Assembly (NCBI RefSeq): GCF_029625315.1
Contig: NZ_CP121110.1
Location: 1,417,501-1,481,500, forward strand
Reading direction: 5' to 3'
Length of the DNA stretch: 64,000 nt
Source of the DNA: Flavobacterium ginsengisoli
GTDB taxonomy: Bacteria; Bacteroidota; Bacteroidia; Flavobacteriales; Flavobacteriaceae
The position numbers were made by a program, and so were the translations under genes. Numbering within the stretch: the stretch's first letter is position 1; each line of letters starts with the position of its first letter. This document shows, one piece after another, positions 59,944 to 64,000 of this stretch. The notes under the pieces were generated by a model. That model worked only from the letters and a program-made list of their open reading frames with translations, did not search any database and was not told the origin of the DNA.

Positions 59944-61083
59944 TTAGTTTTTAAGTTCTTCTAAACTTTCTTTTAAAGCTTTTACAAACGTATCGATATC
60001 TGCTTTTTTGACAGTTAAAGGCGGTAAAATTCTTAATAGATTTTTATTGTTCGCGCTACCTGTAAAAATGTGTTTTTCGATGATTAATTTCTTTCTTAAA
60101 GTTGCAACATCAAAATCAAACTCAACTCCAAGCATTAATCCTTTTCCTTTTACTTGTTTGATACCTTCAACTTCTTTGATTTTTTCTAAGAAATATGTAT
60201 AAACTTCGTTTACATTTTTCTGTAAATCCAATTTTTCAATCACATCTAAAACCGCAATTCCTGCTGCACAAGATAAATGGCTTCCACCAAAAGTCGTTCC
60301 TAATAATCCGAAACTTGCTTCGAATTTTGGAGAAATTAAAATAGCTCCAACTGGAAATCCGTTCCCCATTCCTTTTGCAACTGAAATAATATCAGCGTTA
60401 ATTCCGTGGTGTTGGAAAGCGAAGAATTTTCCGCTTCTTCCGTATCCAGATTGCACTTCGTCTAAAATCAAAACAACATCGTGTTTTTTACATGCTTTTT
60501 CTAAAGCTTGGAAAAATTCAGTTGTTCCTTGATCTAAACCTCCAACTCCTTGAATTCCTTCGATAATTACTGCTGTAACATCGCCTTTAGCCAATTCAGC
60601 TTCAACTAATTTGATTTGGTTTAAAGGTAAAAAAGTAACTACTTGCTGTGCATTAATTGGAGCAACAATTTTTTTGTTATCCGTAACCGCAACAGCTGCA
60701 GAAGTTCTTCCGTGGAAAGAATTATCAAAAGCTACAACTCTTGATTTTCCGTTATGGAAAGAAGCTAATTTCAAAGCATTTTCATTTGCTTCAGCTCCAG
60801 AACTGCATAAAAACAATTCGTAATCTTCAAGACCAGAAAGTTTTCCTAATTTCTGAGCCAATTCCACCTGCAAAGGATTCTGAATGGCATTCGAATAAAA
60901 TCCTAAATTATCGATCTGATTTTTAAGTTTAGCTACATAATCCTGTTGCGTGTGTCCGATAGAAATCACACCATGTCCGCTATATAAATCTAAATATTCT
61001 ACTCCTTTGTCGTCAATAATTGTACAATCTACTGCTTTTACTGGAGTTATGTCGTATAATGGGTAAACGTTGAATAAGTTCAT
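59944..61083 (-). CDS. argD: N-acyl-ornithine aminotransferase
   Basis: The 379-residue class III aminotransferase turns N-acylglutamate semialdehyde into N-acylornithine. LYSGHGVISIGHTQ near the N-terminus, FDNSFHGRTSAAVA, LILDEVQSGYGRSGKFFAFQ and SVAKGMGNGFPVG (PLP lysine) are clear. The protein could also act on unblocked glutamate semialdehyde, which would link it to the proA-proB pair that follows. No frame break is seen. Confidence 0.95.
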   Translation of the reverse strand: MNLFNVYPLYDITPVKAVDCTIIDDKGVEYLDLYSGHGVISIGHTQQDYVAKLKNQIDNLGFYSNAIQNPLQVELAQKLGKLSGLEDYELFLCSSGAEANENALKLASFHNGKSRVVAFDNSFHGRTSAAVAVTDNKKIVAPINAQQVVTFLPLNQIKLVEAELAKGDVTAVIIEGIQGVGGLDQGTTEFFQALEKACKKHDVVLILDEVQSGYGRSGKFFAFQHHGINADIISVAKGMGNGFPVGAILISPKFEASFGLLGTTFGGSHLSCAAGIAVLDVIEKLDLQKNVNEVYTYFLEKIKEVEGIKQVKGKGLMLGVEFDFDVATLRKKLIIEKHIFTGSANNKNLLRILPPLTVKKADIDTFVKALKESLEELKN

Positions 61084-61091
61084 TTTTTTGA

Positions 61092-61166
61092 AAAGTTAAA
61101 TGTTATTTGTAAAATGTTAGAAGTTTTAGTGTAGACGTTTAACATCTAACTTCTAACATTTTACTT
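61092..61166. repeat. GTTAGAAGTTTTAG/CTTCTAACATTTTAC palindrome between argC and argD
   Basis: The arms contain AAATGTTATTTGTAAAATGT and its complement (AACATTTTACTTTTA). The word AACATTTTAC repeats within each arm. It fills the gap upstream of argD. Confidence 0.72.
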
Positions 61167-61169
61167 TTA

Positions 61170-62147
61170 TTAAAATCCGCTTGGTTTCAAATGTAAACCT
61201 GTGGTTTCTTCTAAACCGAACATTAAATTCATGTTTTGAATCGCTTGTCCTGAAGCACCTTTGGTTAAGTTATCGATAATTGATGTTATGAGAACCCGGT
61301 TTCCTTTTTTCAATAAACTAATAATACATTTATTCGTTTGCACCACTTGTTTCATGTTGATGTTTGTTGTGGTAATAGTTACGAAAGGTTCATCTTTGTA
61401 GAAATCTTCGTATTTAGCAACCAATTGTTCCAAACTATCATCACATAATGTATAAAGCGTTGCAAAAATTCCTCTTGGAAAATCTCCTCTATTCGGAATA
61501 AAAAGCAATTCGCTGTCAAAATCATCCTGCAGCTGAACTAAACTTTCTCCGATTTCTCCCAAATGTTGATGCTCAAAAGCTTTATAATGTGACATATTGT
61601 TATTTCTCCAACTGAAATGAGAAGTTTCTGAAAGACTTACTCCTGCTCCTGTGCTTCCAGTTGTTGCATTAATATGAACATCATTATTTAGCAAATTATG
61701 CTCGGCTAAAGGCAATAATGCCAACTGAATAGCCGTTGCAAAACAACCTGGATTTGCAATATAATTTGTCTTTTTGATTTCGGCTTTATTGATTTCAGGC
61801 AATCCGTAAACAAAATCTTTTCCTTCGAAATGGGCATCTTTATTCAGCCTGAAATCATTTCCTAAATCGATGATTTTAGTATGACTCGCAAACTGATTTT
61901 CTTTCAAAAATGAAATTGATTTTCCGTGACCTAAACACAAGAAAACAACATTCACATTTGGATTTATTTCATCCGTGAAATTCATTTCGATATCACCCAT
62001 CAAATCGTGGTGTGCTACAGAAAGTGGTTTTCCAGCATTTGTTGTACTGTAAACAAAATCGATGTTTACTTTGGGATGATACATTAAAATTCTGATGAGT
62101 TCTCCGGCCGTGTAGCCCGAACCACCAATAATTCCGACATTAATCAT
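61170..62147 (-). CDS. argC: N-acetyl-gamma-glutamyl-phosphate reductase
   Basis: The 325-residue enzyme reduces N-acylglutamyl phosphate with NADPH. GIIGGSGYTAGELIRIL is the nucleotide loop, YIANPGCFATAIQLALLPL contains the catalytic Cys, and HLGEIGESL-like HQHLGEIGES holds the active-site His. It stands between the lipoprotein and argD in the operon. No frame break is seen. Confidence 0.95.
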   Translation of the reverse strand: MINVGIIGGSGYTAGELIRILMYHPKVNIDFVYSTTNAGKPLSVAHHDLMGDIEMNFTDEINPNVNVVFLCLGHGKSISFLKENQFASHTKIIDLGNDFRLNKDAHFEGKDFVYGLPEINKAEIKKTNYIANPGCFATAIQLALLPLAEHNLLNNDVHINATTGSTGAGVSLSETSHFSWRNNNMSHYKAFEHQHLGEIGESLVQLQDDFDSELLFIPNRGDFPRGIFATLYTLCDDSLEQLVAKYEDFYKDEPFVTITTTNINMKQVVQTNKCIISLLKKGNRVLITSIIDNLTKGASGQAIQNMNLMFGLEETTGLHLKPSGF

Positions 62148-62186
62148 AATTTTATTTTTTTAAGATTCTGTAAAAAATCTTGATTT

Positions 62187-62636
62187 TTATAAATCTGCAA
62201 GAACGAATTCAGCGGATAAAAATTTTATTGATTTAATAGTTCCTAATGTTGGATTTAATGCAGTTTCAACATCATAACTAGCAGTATAAAAGGAATTTGC
62301 TCCAATTTTTTCATAAGGGTCGTCGTTGGGTACTCTTCTGATAGGAGTTAAAATAAGTCCATCAGCGTTATATGTTATCTTATAATTTCCTTTTACAGCA
62401 ACATTATTAGGATTAGTAAACTTTATCTCATAGCGCAGCCTAGATGTATTGTTACCAGTATCAGGTGTATATTCAAATAGTAAGACTTCATACGTAATTG
62501 CCTTTAAAGTTTCTTTTTCCTGCTTCGCATCATTATCACTTGAGCATGCAAAAAACATTAAGAGAAATGGGAGTAAAAAAAATATCTTTGTTTTCAAATT
62601 AGTTTTATTTGCGAATAATTCATTACAATTAATCAT
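62187..62636 (-). CDS. Small lipoprotein inside the arginine operon
   Basis: The protein of about 140-149 residues has a hydrophobic segment ending LLMFFACSSDNDAK, a lipobox with Cys as the lipidated residue. The rest looks like one Ig-like domain with no motif I know. The ATG at 62636 overlaps the argG stop by eight bases; a TTG 13 codons on would give a more usual signal (KTKIFFLLPF). It is on the same strand as, and between, argG and argC. Its role in arginine metabolism is doubtful. Confidence 0.75.
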   Translation of the reverse strand: MINCNELFANKTNLKTKIFFLLPFLLMFFACSSDNDAKQEKETLKAITYEVLLFEYTPDTGNNTSRLRYEIKFTNPNNVAVKGNYKITYNADGLILTPIRRVPNDDPYEKIGANSFYTASYDVETALNPTLGTIKSIKFLSAEFVLADL

Positions 62637-63823
62637 GATCTAATTTGTTTACAGATGAGAATATGTTTTGTGCATTTCCTAAAATCTTAATAAATCCTTT
62701 TGCATCGTCAGATGTCCAAGCATTATTCATTTCTCCATATTGACCGAAACCTGTATTCATTAAATCATTTTCAGATTCGATTCCGTCAAGTGAGAAATGA
62801 TATGGTTTTAATGAAACTGTTACCGTTCCATTTACTGTTTTTTGTGTGTCTTGCAAGAAAGTTTCAATGTTTCTCATAACTGGATCTAAGAATTGACCTT
62901 CATGGAATAACATTCCGTACCAGTTTCCTAATTGTTCTTTCCAGTATTGTTGCCATTTTCCTAGCGTATGTTTCTCTAATAAATGGTGCGCTTTGATAAT
63001 AATTAACGGAGCAGCGAGCTTCAAAACCAACTCTTCCTTTAATTCCAATAATAGTATCTCCAACGTGAATATCTCTACCAATCGCATAAGCACTTGCCAA
63101 TTTTTCAAGAGCCACAATATTATTTGAAGGTTTATCAGTTTTTCCGTTTAAACCAACTAATTCTCCTTTTTCAAAATGAAGGGTTACTTTTTCTTCGCCT
63201 TCTTTTTGCAATTGCGAAGGATACGCTTCACTTGGCAATGGCTGACTTGAAGTTAAAGTTTCTTTTCCTCCAACACTTGTTCCCCAAAGTCCTTTATTGA
63301 TAGAATATTGTGCTTTTTCCCAAGAATAGTGAACTCCGTTTTGAGCTAAATAATCTACTTCTTCTTGTCTTGAAAGTTTTAAATCTCTAATTGGAGTAAT
63401 AATTTCGATTTCTGGAGCAATAGTTTGGAAAATCAAATCGAAACGAATTTGGTCGTTTCCTGCCCCAGTACTTCCGTGAGCGATTGCAGTAGCTCCTACT
63501 TTTTTCGCATATTTTATAGCTTCAATTGCTTGAAAAACACGTTCAGCACTTACTGATAATGGATATGTATTGTTTTTTAATACGTTTCCGAAAATCAAGT
63601 ATTTGATAGCTTTATCGTAATATTTATCTAAAATTGTTAAGTTGGCGTGTTGTGCACTTCCTAACTCGTAAGCTCTTTTTTCAATAGCTGTTAATTCTTC
63701 AGCAGAAAATCCTCCTGTGTCAACAAGAACAGTATGAACTTCGTATCCTTTTTCATTTTTTAAATATTTCAAACAATACGAGGTATCTAATCCTCCGCTA
63801 TAAGCTAATACTACTTTTTTCAT
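62629..63823 (-). CDS. argG: Argininosuccinate synthase (GC-loss frame break)
   Basis: The enzyme joins citrulline and aspartate. VVLAYSGGLDTSYCLKYL is the PP-loop, HGSTGAGNDQIRFDL and STGKGNDQ-type motifs bind citrulline. The repaired protein has 398 residues. The frame is lost at GCGAGC (63014-63019, plus strand); adding GC gives VGFEALAAPLIIIKAHH and continues through KWQQYWKEQLG. It is the first complete gene of the operon in this window; a GNAT gene lies upstream on the same strand. Confidence 0.95.
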
Positions 63824-63887
63824 TTTTTATAATTTTGGCTAATACTTTCGTATTTAGCAGTTTGAGATTTTTTCTAGTTAATTTGAC

Positions 63888-64000
63888 TTAGACAAATAAT
63901 GACAAGATTTTGTTTAAGAATAATGCCTGTTTAATTTTTTTAAGTCTGCTTAAAACAGCCTCGTTAAAAGGATGTCTTGGTGGCGTTTTTTGTTTTTCTT
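63888..64000 (-). CDS. C-terminal end of a GNAT acetyltransferase (partial)
   Basis: Only the last 36 codons lie in the window, ending HPFNEAVLSRLKKIKQALFL then NKILSLFV. This tail resembles, from memory, the end of a GNAT acetyltransferase that precedes argG in Flavobacteriia and may serve as the N-acetylglutamate synthase (ArgA role). The reading is in frame to the edge, 64 bases from argG, with no terminator between. The function is inferred from context. Confidence 0.42.
   Translation of the reverse strand, partial: EKQKTPPRHPFNEAVLSRLKKIKQALFLNKILSLFV

Noticed and set aside
9834..63019. Calling the broken genes pseudogenes or programmed frameshifts
   Set aside because: Breaks are in indispensable genes, share one deletion rule (GC lost from GCRAGCGC) or fall in homopolymers, and have no slippery-site plus pseudoknot context. 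Sequencing error explains them better.

Overview
The window looks like chromosomal DNA of a Flavobacterium-type Bacteroidota. It is AT-rich, most genes lie on the minus strand, and several promoters fit the Bacteroidota pattern (TTG about 19-21 bases before TAnnTTTG). Shine-Dalgarno sites are not evident. Gene content (SHMT, GMP reductase, MiaE, ClpB, an acetyl/succinyl-ornithine-type transcarbamylase, DUF6377, DUF4982 beta-galactosidase, YtxJ) also fits this group. I saw no IS element, prophage, CRISPR array, rRNA or tRNA.

Layout. 0-3.3 kb: an oxidoreductase group (aldo/keto reductase, zinc alcohol dehydrogenase, cupin) beside an AraC regulator. 3.3-9.5 kb: a palindrome-rich gap, a secreted GH2 beta-galactosidase, a small unknown gene, a TlpA-like thioredoxin, and an ArsR regulator with an Old-Yellow-Enzyme reductase. 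9.6-11 kb: tyrS behind a short Tyr-rich leader ORF and an intrinsic terminator, which together look like a translation-dependent attenuator. 11.2-17.3 kb: an acyltransferase and a sugar-degradation group (DUF1349, GH3, DUF6377). 17.5-32.5 kb: an acyl-CoA dehydrogenase/oxidase, a divergent EamA/MocR pair, bestrophin, a USP-like protein, a two-component system, an Omp85-like protein, aspA, a pentapeptide-repeat protein and a TetR/MFS efflux pair with candidate operators. 32.6-38 kb: GNAT, guaC, miaE, glyA and fumarylacetoacetase. 37.9-44.7 kb: an exported phosphatase/nuclease-like protein, agmatine deiminase, a choice-of-anchor protein, an OmpA protein and N-carbamoylputrescine amidase. 44.9-46 kb: two paralogous lipoproteins, each with the same ECF-like promoter. 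46-53 kb: DUF808, a 39-residue membrane protein, clpB, ytxJ and a DUF4401/DUF2157 pair. 53-64 kb: a minus-strand arginine/proline operon read as [GNAT]-argG-lipoprotein-argC-argD-proA-proB-argF'-argB-argE-argH.

The most striking global signal is in the quality of the sequence itself. Sixteen coding breaks sit on a GCRAGC hexamer (R = A or G), and each is repaired by re-inserting GC to give GCRAGCGC. I found no intact GCRAGCGC anywhere in the window by eye. About ten further breaks are ordinary one-base indels, mostly in homopolymers. Affected genes include ones expected to be essential or nearly so (tyrS, glyA, clpB, argG), so I read these as sequence-specific sequencing or basecalling deletions, possibly caused by a modified base, and not as pseudogenes. 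CDS limits below span the repaired genes, and protein lengths given for broken genes are those after repair.

Many gaps hold dispersed palindromic repeats of several families. In the arginine operon, most of the gaps carry a different family.
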